Assembly (NCBI GenBank): GCA_023229165.1 | Contig: JALNZQ010000032.1 | Location: forward strand, 1 to 17,198 | Length of the DNA: 17,198 bases | Origin: Methanothrix sp. | GTDB taxonomy: Archaea; Halobacteriota; Methanosarcinia; Methanotrichales; Methanotrichaceae | Direction of reading: 5' to 3' | In this document: positions 1 to 7,477 of the stretch, one piece after another | How positions within the stretch are numbered: the stretch's first letter is position 1 | Layout of the letters: every line of letters begins with the position of its first letter | Translations under genes and position numbers: made by a program | The notes under the pieces: generated by a model | Databases searched by the model: none | What the model saw: the letters and a program-made list of their open reading frames with translations, nothing else | Told to the model about the DNA's origin: nothing

Positions 1-1
1 T

Positions 2-358
2 GTTGGAGTCGATACAGAGGTCGTTTTTGGTGAAAAGGATGCTGCAATGAAGGCAATTGCGCGCTCTACTGTTAGCAGTCATATTAATATTGCCTTCATC
101 GAACGAAACAACCTCACCATACGCGAAAGAAATCGAAGGTTAACAAGAAAGACACTTGGTTTCTCCAAAAGGAAGAAGCTCCTTATCTCTTCATTAAATA
201 TCTATTTCGGAATATATCATTTCGTTAAGACGCATAAAGGTTTGAGGACCCAAATAGACCAAAAGGAAAGAAAATGGATGCAGAGGACACCCATGATGGC
301 GGCAGGAATCACAGACCATGTATGGACTCTTTCGGAGTTGATCAATTTCAGAGTATAA
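2..358 (+). mobile_element. IS1-like transposase, C-terminal part, cut by the left edge
   Basis: The reading frame is open from the first bases of the window to a TAA at 356-358, so the 5' end of the gene lies outside; the ATG at 47 is internal. The translation carries the C-terminal signature of IS1-family DDE transposases: an IERNNLTIRERNRRL segment, then RKTLGFSKRKK, then a tyrosine-rich stretch ending in THKGLR, and a tail containing TPMMAAGITDHVWTLSEL. E. coli InsB has the same order (IERHNLNLRQ, RKSLSFSK, NIKHY), and archaeal single-ORF IS1 relatives are recalled to end in a similar ITDH-W-L block. The catalytic glutamate of the DDE triad should be the E of the IER motif. The downstream 44 bp to the next gene are AT-rich and should contain the right terminal repeat, which cannot be recognised without the left end. 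Whether the element is intact cannot be judged. Confidence 0.72.
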
Positions 359-402
359 TGGAAAAATAATTAATAATTATAGGACACTAAGAATAGATGC
401 AC

Positions 403-1467
403 CTATTTAAACCGCTTGATAAACGATTTGTCGATCCAGCTCTTCAGCGAGTAAATGAGCCTTGTCGGAACCCCGATGCAGGTCTTTCCCACCACGCCCA
501 CGGCGCAATCGGCACCTAAGGAGATAAGCGCCACCTGGCTGTCCGTGCTGGCCCGCACCGAGTACTTCTCGAAAGCCCTGCCCTTGATCATGTTCCTGAA
601 GTGGCCGGCCAGATATTTGGCCTGCCGCTCCGCCTCCAGGCCGGTCTTGGTGGCCAGCTTGCCGTCTACCTCTATCCAGGCGCAGTCGCCGATGGCAAAG
701 ACATTGCCTTTGGCGTTGAGGTGGGGATCCACCAATATCCAGCCGTTCTTCTTGGGTAGGTCCAGATCCTGGATGAAGGTAGAGGGCTTGACTCCTGCCG
801 TCCAGATGGCCATGTCGCAGTCCAAGCAGGAGCCATCCGTGAAGCTGATGCAGTCCTTCCTGACCTCAGCCACCTGGGTAGAGGTGAGAATGTTCACGCC
901 CTTCTTGGAGAGCGCCTTTTCCACCATCTCCGATGTCTGGGGGGAGAACAGGGGCAGGACGCGCTCACGCGCCTCGATGATGTAAATGCTGGCATCCATG
1001 CTTTCTGCCAGGATGGAGGCCGCTTCCACGCCGGTGAGACCGGAGCCCATGATCATGATCCTCTCCGGATAGTTATCCTCCACATAGCGGCGTGCCCTTT
1101 TGGTCTCCTCCAGGGTATTGATGGAAAAGGTGTTCTCGACACCCTTGATGCCGAAGTAGTTCTGGGCGGCTCCTGTTGCCACCACCACGTAGTCGAAGTC
1201 CACACGAGACTTCTCGCAGACTACCGTATTACCTTCCAGACGCATGGCCTTTTCTTGAATATGTGTGGCACCCACGCGTTCGCAAAATGGCTTGAGTGGT
1301 GCCGCCAGATCCTGGAGCCTTGCCACTCCGCCCAGGTATTCCGGATACAGGGCCTGCATCTCCACCTGCTTTTTGGGCTCAATCAATGTGAACTGCAGAG
1401 GGCAGGGCGAGGCGACTCTTATCAGCTCTGCACCGGCTAAGCCTCCTCCAATGACAGCAACCTTCAT
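403..1467 (-). CDS. NDH-2-like FAD/NAD(P)-binding oxidoreductase
   Basis: A 354-residue pyridine nucleotide-disulfide oxidoreductase-type flavoprotein. The FAD Rossmann motif is at the extreme N-terminus (VIGGGLAG, about residues 5-12), the conserved ATG of the FAD domain is at 97-99, a second dinucleotide fold starts at IMIMGSGLTGVEAA (137-150) and should bind NAD(P)H, and the second FAD motif VFAIGDCAW is at 257-264. There is no CxxxxC redox disulfide of the glutathione-reductase class. The architecture and basic C-terminal helix (SLKSWIDKSFIKRFK) resemble type II NADH dehydrogenases, which sit on the inner membrane face and pass electrons to quinones; the acceptor in a methanogen (methanophenazine or a soluble partner) is unknown. 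The ATG at 1465-1467 follows a GAGAGG about 11 nt upstream. It is transcribed divergently from the RNase H gene. Family assignment is firm, substrate is not. Confidence 0.85.
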   Translation of the reverse strand: MKVAVIGGGLAGAELIRVASPCPLQFTLIEPKKQVEMQALYPEYLGGVARLQDLAAPLKPFCERVGATHIQEKAMRLEGNTVVCEKSRVDFDYVVVATGAAQNYFGIKGVENTFSINTLEETKRARRYVEDNYPERIMIMGSGLTGVEAASILAESMDASIYIIEARERVLPLFSPQTSEMVEKALSKKGVNILTSTQVAEVRKDCISFTDGSCLDCDMAIWTAGVKPSTFIQDLDLPKKNGWILVDPHLNAKGNVFAIGDCAWIEVDGKLATKTGLEAERQAKYLAGHFRNMIKGRAFEKYSVRASTDSQVALISLGADCAVGVVGKTCIGVPTRLIYSLKSWIDKSFIKRFK

Positions 1468-1536
1468 GATCTCGAAAACCTCTCTGTTTTGCGCGTGGCC
1501 TTATAGTTCCTGTAGCTTTAGTGTGAAACAAATCTG

Positions 1537-1544
1537 TTATAAAT
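1537..1544 (-). promoter_or_regulatory. TATA-like box for the oxidoreductase gene
   Basis: On the minus strand this reads ATTTATAA, about 70 bp before the ATG at 1467, which would give a leader of roughly 45-50 nt. It lies in the 181-bp divergent spacer shared with the RNase H gene. Spacing is plausible for an archaeal promoter, but this is a single match in AT-rich DNA. Confidence 0.35.
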
Positions 1545-1614
1545 GCATCGTGCCCGAAAAGAGTTATGGAGAAATGCGAGAATCGACATTTCAGCCGGCG
1601 ATCCGGGCGCAGTT

Positions 1615-1622
1615 TTTATAAT
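1615..1622 (+). promoter_or_regulatory. TATA-like box for rnhA
   Basis: TTTATAAT lies about 30 bp before the ATG at 1649, close to the archaeal TATA-to-start distance of about 26 bp. No ribosome binding site precedes that ATG, so a leaderless or near-leaderless mRNA is inferred. Confidence 0.5.
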
Positions 1623-1648
1623 GGTACATCCATAATACGGCAGACTGC

Positions 1649-2077
1649 ATGATCACCATTTACTTCGACGGGCTGTGCTATCCCAAGAATCCAGGAGGCG
1701 TGGCCGCTTATGGCTACCTGGTCTACCGGGACAGCGAGCCGATCTGGCGCGGATTTGGCGGCGTGGGCGAGGGCCGGGGCATGACCAACAATGTGGCCGA
1801 GTATGAGGCGTTGATGGCCGCAGCGCAGTGGCTGGTCGATGAAGGAATCGAGGACAAGATCGTCATCAAAGGCGACTCGGAGCTGGTGATCAAGCAGATG
1901 AAGGGCCAGTACAAGGTTTCCTCCGCCACCTCCAAAAAGTACGTGCCCGAGATCAAGAAGCTTCTGCAGGGAAAAGATGTCAGCTTCTCCTGGGTGCCGC
2001 GAGAGGAGAACGAGGAGGCGGACGGGCTCTCACGCAGGGGTTATGAGAGCTTTTTGAGGCACAAAAAGAGAAGCTGA
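1649..2077 (+). CDS. rnhA: Ribonuclease HI
   Basis: A 142-residue type 1 RNase H, which cleaves the RNA strand of RNA:DNA hybrids (R-loops, primer remnants) with two metal ions. The acidic active site is visible: D7 in IYFDG, E51 in NNVAEYEALM, D76 in KGDSELVIKQ, and D125 in NEEADGLSR. The length matches short archaeal and bacterial RNase HI proteins without an N-terminal hybrid-binding domain. The basic handle region seen in E. coli RNase HI is short here. The ATG is chosen because the first strand of the fold begins at residue 2 and a TATA-like box sits about 30 bp upstream; there is no Shine-Dalgarno. A T-rich stretch (gctcttttattc) follows the stop codon and may end transcription. It stands alone on its strand between the divergent oxidoreductase and the P-type ATPase gene, which has its own promoter. 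Confidence 0.93.
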   Translation: MITIYFDGLCYPKNPGGVAAYGYLVYRDSEPIWRGFGGVGEGRGMTNNVAEYEALMAAAQWLVDEGIEDKIVIKGDSELVIKQMKGQYKVSSATSKKYVPEIKKLLQGKDVSFSWVPREENEEADGLSRRGYESFLRHKKRS

Positions 2078-2152
2078 AGCTCTTTTATTCAATATAAATT
2101 TCGGGACGGGCTGATGATTATTAGAATCACACCTATTATCTATTTGCGAAAA

Positions 2153-2159
2153 CTATATC
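2153..2159 (+). promoter_or_regulatory. TATA-like box and ribosome binding site for the P-type ATPase gene
   Basis: CTATATC lies about 49 bp before the GTG start at 2205, predicting transcription from near 2182 and a leader of about 23 nt. That leader would contain a GAGG at 2193-2196, 8 nt before the GTG, which supports the GTG as the true start. Confidence 0.45.
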
Positions 2160-2204
2160 TACAATTGCCGTAGTCCCCATTATTCCACAAGTGAGGCTAG
2201 ACGC

Positions 2205-4862
2205 GTGAAATGGTACTTAATTCCAACCGATGAGGTCTTGGCCGGCCTGAAATCCGGACAAAATGGACTTAGCTCTGATGATGCGGCCCGCAGACTCTCC
2301 GAGTACGGTCCCAATCAACTGGAAAGCCCCTCCAAACCCTCGCCTTTGAAGATTTTCTTGGGCAAATTTAAAGATTATATGGTTATTGTGCTCATTTTTG
2401 CCGCCGTAGTCTCTTATATCGCCGGCGAGAGCACCAACGCCTACGTTATTTTGGGAATAGTAATTCTCGTGGCGATCATTGGATTTTTCCAGGAGTACAA
2501 AGCAGAAAGGGCCATGGAGGCGCTCCGGGAGATGGTGGCCCCTGAGGCGGACGTCATGCGGGATGGCAAGATGAGCATCATCTCCGCCGCGGACCTTGTT
2601 CCCGGCGACATGGTCTATCTGGAAGCCGGAGATAAGGTGCCGGCAGACTGTAGAATTGTTGAGATGACGGCCCTGCAGGTCATTGAGGCCTCTTTAACCG
2701 GGGAATCGCTGCCTGTTAAAAAGAGCACAGAGCAGCTGCCGGAAGAGGCCGCTCTTGCCGACAGGACGAATATGGTCTTCATGGGAACCATTGTCTCCTA
2801 CGGCAATTGCAGGGCTGTGGTGACCGCTACGGGCCTGGCTACCGAGCTTGGCAAAATCTCGGGAATGATCAAACCAAGGTCGGCAGATCCGCCCCTCAAG
2901 ATTAAGCTGGAACATTTGGCCAAGAGACAGGCCCTCCTGGTTTTTGCCATAGCTGCAATTGTCTTCGTCCTGGACGCCAGCAGAGGCACGCCCGTCATGG
3001 ATTCCCTGATAGCCGCCATCGCTCTTGCCGTGGCTGGTGTGCCTGAAGCACTTCCATTTATTGTTACCCTGGCTTTGGCCTTCGGAACCCAGGCCATGGC
3101 CAAGAAGAACGCCATAATCAGAAGGCTTCCCGCGGTCGAGACCCTGGGATCGACTACGGTGATCTGTACAGATAAGACCGGCACCCTCACCACCGGCGAG
3201 ATGACGCTGCGAGAGATTCAAACCTTTAGAACCATCTATGTGGAGGGGCCGGGCTACACACCAGTGGGTTCCTTTTCAGAGCAAGGCAGGCTCATCGACC
3301 CCCAGGAAGAGGATCTGGCCCGGATTCTCAAGATAGGGACACTCACAAACAATGCGGATATCGAGAAGGCCAACGGCAACTGGCGCGTAGTGGGAGATCC
3401 AACAGAAGGAGCAATAATTGTTGCCGCCAAAAAAGCAGGCATTCTGGAGACGATCAGGAAGAGCGGCACCAGAATTGCGGAATATCCCTTTGATTCCGAT
3501 CGCCGAAGGATGACAACCGTCGATGAGATGCAGGGCGTTGGCCGGATGGTATCAATGAAGGGCGCACCAGAGGTCGTACTGGGCAAATGCACCCGCATTG
3601 CCCATGCACAGGGTGTGCGACCCCTTACCGAAGAGGACAAACGGGCCATTTTAATCAGAGCGGACGGCATGGCAGACTGTGCCTTGAGGGTTTTGGCATT
3701 TGCCGGTAAATCCCTGGGCAGTAGCGATCCTCTGGAAATGGATCTTGTGGAATCTGATCTGACCTTTGCCGGTCTTGCCGGCATGATGGACCCTCCCAGA
3801 AAAGAGGTAGTGGATGCCATTTCCGTTAGCAAGAGGGCTGGCATCAGGACGGTCATGATCACCGGAGATCACCGCCTTACGGCAAAAGCCATTGGCAAGG
3901 AGCTGGATATCGGCAATGGTGAGGTCATCGAGGGATCTGATCTGGAGAGGATGAGCGAAGAAGATCTGCAGAAGCGGATCGATGAGGTCTCGATATTTGC
4001 CAGGGTCACGGCCGAGCACAAGGTACGCATAGTCGAGGCTCTGAAAAAACGAGGCAATATCGTAGCCATGACTGGAGACGGTGTGAACGATGCACCCGCT
4101 TTGAAGGCAGCAGACATCGGTATCGCCATGGGAAAGACGGGGACCGAGGTTACCAAGGAAGCATCGGATATGGTCATAGCCGATGACAACTTCGCCACTA
4201 TCGTCGGAGCGGTTCTGGAAGGCAGAAGGATCTACGACAACATAAGAAAGGGAACCACCTATCTTCTGGCCGTCAGTTTTGCCGAGCTGGCCACGATCTT
4301 CATTGCGGTAGCCCTCGGTTATCCAATTCCTCTCCTGGCAGCGCAGATTCTCTGGATAAACGTAGTGGCAGAGGAGTTCCCTGCTATCGGCCTGGCCCTG
4401 GAGCCGGCGCATGCGCAGATCATGACAAAGAAACCGCGCGATCCCAAAGAGAGCATGCCGTCAAAAAGCCTGCTAATTTATACCCTGGGAATTGCAGCCG
4501 CAATCGTAACTGGCACGTTGGCCCTGTATACGGCATCGATGGTGATGGGACAGAACCTGGACTATGCCAGAACTATGGCTTTTGTGGGGCTGGGCTTTTT
4601 CACGGTATATAACGCCTATAGCTGCCGCTCTCTGGAGGAATCTGTATTCAGAATGAATCCTCTGGGCAATAAGACGCTTCTCTTGGGAATTGCCGGATCG
4701 ATATTCTCGATTCTTGCGGTTGTGTACATTCCTTTCATGCAGTCCATCTTCCAGACCAAGCCTCTGACATCTGAGAGCTGGGCTATGGTTCTGGGCGTCG
4801 GTCTGCTGGTGGTCATGGTTGCCGAGGTCATGAAGAGAGTACTGCCTGGACTGCGAACATAG
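2205..4862 (+). CDS. P2-type cation-transporting ATPase
   Basis: An 885-residue P-type ATPase that pumps a cation across the cytoplasmic membrane using an aspartyl-phosphate intermediate. Order of parts: N-terminal cation-ATPase domain (to about 45), M1-M2 (about 57-95), actuator domain with TGES (165-168), M3-M4 with VPEALP (279-284), phosphorylation motif DKTGT (D323), nucleotide-binding domain with KGAPE (452-456), DPPR (529-532), TGDH (553-556), the hinge TGDGVNDAP (623-631), and M5-M10 (about 683-875). Length and layout match the P2A/P2B calcium-pump class. The ion-site residues deviate: PEALP rather than PEGLP in M4, SFAE (691-694) where SERCA has NVGE in M5, and NVVAEEFP (719-726) where SERCA has NLVTDGLP in M6. 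The M4 and M5 glutamates remain. The ion is therefore uncertain (calcium, manganese, sodium or proton). It starts at GTG with a GAGG 8 nt upstream. Confidence 0.92.
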   Translation: MKWYLIPTDEVLAGLKSGQNGLSSDDAARRLSEYGPNQLESPSKPSPLKIFLGKFKDYMVIVLIFAAVVSYIAGESTNAYVILGIVILVAIIGFFQEYKAERAMEALREMVAPEADVMRDGKMSIISAADLVPGDMVYLEAGDKVPADCRIVEMTALQVIEASLTGESLPVKKSTEQLPEEAALADRTNMVFMGTIVSYGNCRAVVTATGLATELGKISGMIKPRSADPPLKIKLEHLAKRQALLVFAIAAIVFVLDASRGTPVMDSLIAAIALAVAGVPEALPFIVTLALAFGTQAMAKKNAIIRRLPAVETLGSTTVICTDKTGTLTTGEMTLREIQTFRTIYVEGPGYTPVGSFSEQGRLIDPQEEDLARILKIGTLTNNADIEKANGNWRVVGDPTEGAIIVAAKKAGILETIRKSGTRIAEYPFDSDRRRMTTVDEMQGVGRMVSMKGAPEVVLGKCTRIAHAQGVRPLTEEDKRAILIRADGMADCALRVLAFAGKSLGSSDPLEMDLVESDLTFAGLAGMMDPPRKEVVDAISVSKRAGIRTVMITGDHRLTAKAIGKELDIGNGEVIEGSDLERMSEEDLQKRIDEVSIFARVTAEHKVRIVEALKKRGNIVAMTGDGVNDAPALKAADIGIAMGKTGTEVTKEASDMVIADDNFATIVGAVLEGRRIYDNIRKGTTYLLAVSFAELATIFIAVALGYPIPLLAAQILWINVVAEEFPAIGLALEPAHAQIMTKKPRDPKESMPSKSLLIYTLGIAAAIVTGTLALYTASMVMGQNLDYARTMAFVGLGFFTVYNAYSCRSLEESVFRMNPLGNKTLLLGIAGSIFSILAVVYIPFMQSIFQTKPLTSESWAMVLGVGLLVVMVAEVMKRVLPGLRT

Positions 4863-4899
4863 GATAAACTTAAGATTAAAGAGAAGATATTGCCTATCT

Positions 4900-5391
4900 A
4901 TGAACTCCAAAACTACAAGGCCACGAATCGCGGCTCACATGGCACTTTTTTTACTCATATCTCTGCCTTTGTTGCTATTCCCAGTCCACGCATATGATTT
5001 CGCGGGAACTGTCGAGAAAGTCTCAGAGACCAACAGCATGACGGTGAATGTTACCCAAGCCGGCACTTATGGATTGCAGGCAAAGGTCGAAGTTCTCCTC
5101 GATAAACCTCTAGCAGGTCTTACCTACTTCAAAGGAAAAGAGCTGCAATTCGAGATACAGGGACGCGATATTTTGGGACGACCCGTATGTGAAGCTTATC
5201 TGAACGGGATCAACATTCAGGAGGTATCCAATTGCAGGCTAAACCCAGTTGAGTGCAGCTATCTTCGCAACTACCCAGCCTGGAAATGGGCAGGATATGA
5301 CTATTCAGGAGACTATTATATACAATATTATGCCCCATGCAATGGATGGCAGTGCCAACCATATTACCCCCACTTTTTAGCGGAAAACTGA
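4900..5391 (+). CDS. Secreted protein with a possible degenerate SNase-like (OB-fold) domain
   Basis: A 163-residue orphan protein. Residues 1-31 form a signal peptide: basic start (KTTRPR), hydrophobic core (MALFLLISLPLLLFP) and a VHA cleavage site, so the mature protein begins at about YDFAG and is exported. Residues 33-110 have the rhythm of a staphylococcal-nuclease-like domain: FAGTVEKVSETNSMTVNV at the start, KGKELQFEIQG in the middle and GRPVCEAYLNGINIQEV near the end, comparable with the family's G-R-x-x-A-Y-V-Y-L-D-G-x-N-V-N block. The DGDT motif and the catalytic arginines and glutamate are not evident, so a binding rather than nuclease role is more likely. The tail (from about 113) is rich in Cys, Trp and Tyr. 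It follows the ATPase by 37 bp and ends in an oligo-T tract. The gene is credible, the fold assignment tentative. Confidence 0.68.
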   Translation: MNSKTTRPRIAAHMALFLLISLPLLLFPVHAYDFAGTVEKVSETNSMTVNVTQAGTYGLQAKVEVLLDKPLAGLTYFKGKELQFEIQGRDILGRPVCEAYLNGINIQEVSNCRLNPVECSYLRNYPAWKWAGYDYSGDYYIQYYAPCNGWQCQPYYPHFLAEN

Positions 5392-5408
5392 AGTCAAATC
5401 AATAAGTC

Positions 5409-5415
5409 TTTTTTT
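5409..5415 (+). terminator. Oligo-T tract after the secreted protein gene
   Basis: Seven T residues on the coding strand, 17 nt after the stop at 5391. Archaeal RNA polymerase terminates at such tracts without needing a hairpin. The next gene is convergent, so termination is expected here. Confidence 0.5.
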
Positions 5416-5486
5416 GCAGGATATGCGCAGAGAAAAATGAAGAACGGGCCGTCTTTCGGATTTTTCAGCGCATTCGCCAAAGCAGG

Positions 5487-5837
5487 CTAATCACCAGCAT
5501 TTGGCAAGCGAGATGACATGATCAGGGATTGTACTCTGGCCGGGTTCATCGCATTAGCCAGCGATTTTCCCTTATCTTTGCGCATCAATTGGTAGGCAAT
5601 CTCCGGATCCACATTATATTTCTCCAGGTACTCACTTCGAGAGTAGTTGCCACCCAGGCTTGAAACGTACATTGGGTTGCCGACAATTGGCGAGATCTTT
5701 CCTACCGGCAAAATCCATTCAAAACTCACGGGAAGATCGCAAAGCCAGTCGTCTGTACTATATTCGGGATCAAGAAGCACATCTTTATCTTTTTCATTCA
5801 CGGATCCACAATTTTTGCAGATGAATTTTACCTTCAT
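5487..5837 (-). CDS. Uncharacterised protein with an N-terminal CxxC
   Basis: A 116-residue protein of unrecognised family. It opens with FICKNCGS (C8, C11), which looks like half of a zinc ribbon, but only one more cysteine follows (C33, in DDWLCDLP), so a complete four-cysteine site is absent. The middle is hydrophobic and glycine/proline-containing (SFEWILPVGKISPIVGNP) without a membrane helix, and the C-terminal third looks helical and polar. No signal peptide is present. The start is well supported: GAGGT lies 6 nt before the ATG, and a minus-strand TATA-like box lies about 47 bp upstream. It is convergent with the secreted-protein gene and divergent from the 6015 gene. It is probably cytoplasmic; no function is proposed. 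Confidence 0.66.
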   Translation of the reverse strand: MKVKFICKNCGSVNEKDKDVLLDPEYSTDDWLCDLPVSFEWILPVGKISPIVGNPMYVSSLGGNYSRSEYLEKYNVDPEIAYQLMRKDKGKSLANAMNPARVQSLIMSSRLPNAGD

Positions 5838-5878
5838 ACTTTAACCTCTATATCCTATTATGAATATCTTGATAACAG

Positions 5879-5890
5879 TATATATAATTA
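5879..5890 (-). promoter_or_regulatory. TATA-like box for the CxxC protein gene
   Basis: The minus strand reads TAATTATATATA, centred about 47 bp before the ATG at 5837. Initiation about 26 bp downstream would leave a leader of about 20 nt, just long enough to hold the GAGGT ribosome binding site. Confidence 0.55.
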
Positions 5891-6014
5891 ACTAAACAGA
5901 TGGTTTTTCGCATCGCTTTAGAAATCGCGAGGAAAACCCCCGAGATCTTCGAAGGAGCAGATTTCCTGGTCGCCTTCGGCCCAAAAGCTACACCTACTTT
6001 GACCGCATAAAACC

Positions 6015-6539
6015 ATGCCTGTGCTAAAGCCGCATAACACCCTGGAAGAGGCCGTACTGGCCCGTCATGTTATCTGGATGGAGAAGCGCAAGGTCTTGAA
6101 ACAATACTGGGAATGGTGCTCTGTGCACAGCCGAGCGTTCGCAGCCATTGCCATCGTTTCCCCACGCAGTCGCTATGCGGTGGTGGAGATGGACCTCTAT
6201 GGCCTGGGCGCAGGCGGCCTGGATAGATATGCAGGCAGGGAGATCCTGCGCATTGTACTGGAGCAGCCTTTGAAAGCCGGGTCGATCTTTTTCGTGAGCC
6301 CCGTATATGTTTCGGCATGCGTCCTGGAAAAATCGGCGGCTATGTTTGCTGGGAAGATCTGTCGCAGCGCGCAAGAGGCGCTATCCCTCGACCTGATAAC
6401 CCATGAGGAATGGATTCATGGCGAGCTAAAGAGGTCCGATGCCGGCGGATGCAAAAAGAGCGATTTTGCCCCCATCAGCGGCCAGGCCCGGGCAGAGGTG
6501 ATCGAGGCACTCCTCAAGGAGTATGATGCCGTTATGTAA
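6015..6539 (+). CDS. Uncharacterised 174-residue protein
   Basis: An open frame of 174 residues whose family I do not recognise. The N-terminal half is mixed alpha/beta: a helical start (LEEAVLARHVIWMEKRKVLKQ), then AFAAIAIVSP and RYAVVEMDLYGLG, which look like paired beta strands. A further hydrophobic strand pair (SIFFVSPVYVSACVLE) follows a predicted helix. The C-terminus (from about 150) is helical and ends in ALLKEYDAVM. No signal peptide, membrane helix or metal motif is evident; cysteines at about 35, 107, 115 and 145 are scattered. There is no Shine-Dalgarno before the ATG and no clear TATA box, so the exact start is uncertain. Codon use (GC-rich third positions) resembles the core genes more than the nearby AT-rich segment, which supports real coding. 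Confidence 0.66.
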   Translation: MPVLKPHNTLEEAVLARHVIWMEKRKVLKQYWEWCSVHSRAFAAIAIVSPRSRYAVVEMDLYGLGAGGLDRYAGREILRIVLEQPLKAGSIFFVSPVYVSACVLEKSAAMFAGKICRSAQEALSLDLITHEEWIHGELKRSDAGGCKKSDFAPISGQARAEVIEALLKEYDAVM

Positions 6540-6571
6540 GCATATCCATACCCAAACCTTTTTGGTCAGGT

Positions 6572-6602
6572 ACTATCATATAATGGCACTACCATATAAT
6601 TG
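6572..6602 (+). promoter_or_regulatory. Tandemly duplicated TATA-like element
   Basis: A 16-nt unit is repeated directly: ACTATCATATAATGGC at 6572-6587, then ACTACCATATAATTG at 6588-6602. Each copy holds a CATATAAT box. The first predicts initiation near 6606, before the ribosome binding site AAGGAG; the second predicts initiation near 6622-6624, at the ATG itself. Confidence 0.5.
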
Positions 6603-6623
6603 AGCAGTAAGGAGAATGCAAAG

Positions 6624-7049
6624 ATGAAACGCGCATTATTCACTCTGGCAATCCTGCTATTCATATTCAACCTGATAGATTCATCGCTAGCCTTGAGCGA
6701 CTACCAGAGGGGCGTCCTGGATGGCCTAAACCGTGGATGGAACATGTCCCAGAGATATGATCAGGCAAAAACTGGAAACATTGTTCCCTATAACCAGGCA
6801 GTTTCAGAATATAACGCCTGGATTCAGGCTGTCTTCGGCATTAATGAATCGCTAATGTTGCAGCCCTTTGCGGCATCGGCAAATCCAAAGACATATTCCA
6901 TCAGCAAGACCTTCACACCCATTCACAGCATCGATGCCAGCTGGAATCAAAGCAAGTCGCTGCTGCCCGAACCTGATGCTTACGGCATGATCAATGGATA
7001 TCCGGCGGAAACCTACTATTCGATTGGGCCGGCCCTGGCAAATTTCTAA
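6624..7049 (+). CDS. Small secreted protein
   Basis: A 141-residue exported protein of unknown family. The ATG at 6624 is chosen over an in-frame TTG at 6600 because AAGGAG lies 9 nt before it and the signal peptide then begins properly with MKRALF; the TTG would also lie inside the promoter repeat. The signal peptide is MKRALFTLAILLFIFNLIDSS with cleavage after about LA (residue 23). The mature part begins LSDYQRGVLDGLNRGWN, has several N-glycosylation sequons (for example NMS, NES, NQS), is rich in aromatic residues and Asn/Ser, and has no cysteine motif. It is probably an envelope or extracellular protein. It is convergent with the 7084-7362 gene, which also encodes an exported protein. 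No function can be assigned. Confidence 0.68.
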   Translation: MKRALFTLAILLFIFNLIDSSLALSDYQRGVLDGLNRGWNMSQRYDQAKTGNIVPYNQAVSEYNAWIQAVFGINESLMLQPFAASANPKTYSISKTFTPIHSIDASWNQSKSLLPEPDAYGMINGYPAETYYSIGPALANF

Positions 7050-7083
7050 GAGAGATGGTTTTGCAGAAATTGATGAGATGTCT

Positions 7084-7362
7084 TTAGAGATTGATGTCGC
7101 ACAGACCGGGACGATCGCCATTTGGAGTTAGCAAGTATACCTCTGCGTTAAGCTTGACATCAACATGGCCGCCCACGGGAGTGGCATCGTAATTATGGGT
7201 AACAAGGAAGAATGCAAGATCCCGAGAATTAATGCCCTGATCATCGAAGGAGGAGACAAGACTCTTTAAGCTGGTGATATTCTCAATCTCGCCAAATGCC
7301 ATTACCGGATCCAAAAAGACTGCAATTATGCAAACTGCTATTATTACCTTCAACCATCTCAT
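7084..7362 (-). CDS. Small secreted protein, leaderless
   Basis: A 92-residue protein with a clear signal peptide (MRWLKVIIAVCIIAVFLDPV, cleavage after about MA at 22). The mature part is about 70 residues: a helical start (EIENITSLKSLVSSFDDQG) followed by alternating hydrophobic strands (LAFFLVTH, VDVKLNAEVYLLTP) and the ending NGDRPGLCDINL with a single cysteine. The strand-rich end suggests a small beta domain; the family is not recognised. There is no ribosome binding site before the ATG, but a TATA-like box sits about 29 bp upstream, placing transcription start within a few bases of the ATG, so a leaderless mRNA is inferred. It is convergent with the secreted-protein gene ending at 7049. 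Confidence 0.62.
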   Translation of the reverse strand: MRWLKVIIAVCIIAVFLDPVMAFGEIENITSLKSLVSSFDDQGINSRDLAFFLVTHNYDATPVGGHVDVKLNAEVYLLTPNGDRPGLCDINL

Positions 7363-7387
7363 GGCTAACTACTTGGCACCTGGAGGG

Positions 7388-7396
7388 ATATATAGA
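7388..7396 (-). promoter_or_regulatory. TATA-like box, leaderless promoter
   Basis: The minus strand reads CTATATATC, centred about 29 bp before the ATG at 7362, which is the distance expected for a leaderless or nearly leaderless archaeal gene. Confidence 0.5.
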
Positions 7397-7477
7397 CGAT
7401 TTAGACGAGTGTATTTGCCCTGATACGTCCAAAGATATTCAAATATGATCATGGATCTGACTGGAGAGGTAGATGAT

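Noticed and set aside
3651..4412. Minus-strand open frame of 253 codons opposite the ATPase
   Set aside because: Antisense to the P-type ATPase catalytic core; the composition reads as a shadow of that gene.
5950..5978. CGAAGG...CCTTCG inverted repeat before the 6015 gene
   Set aside because: Only 6 bp with a 17-nt loop; expected by chance in a 180-bp spacer.
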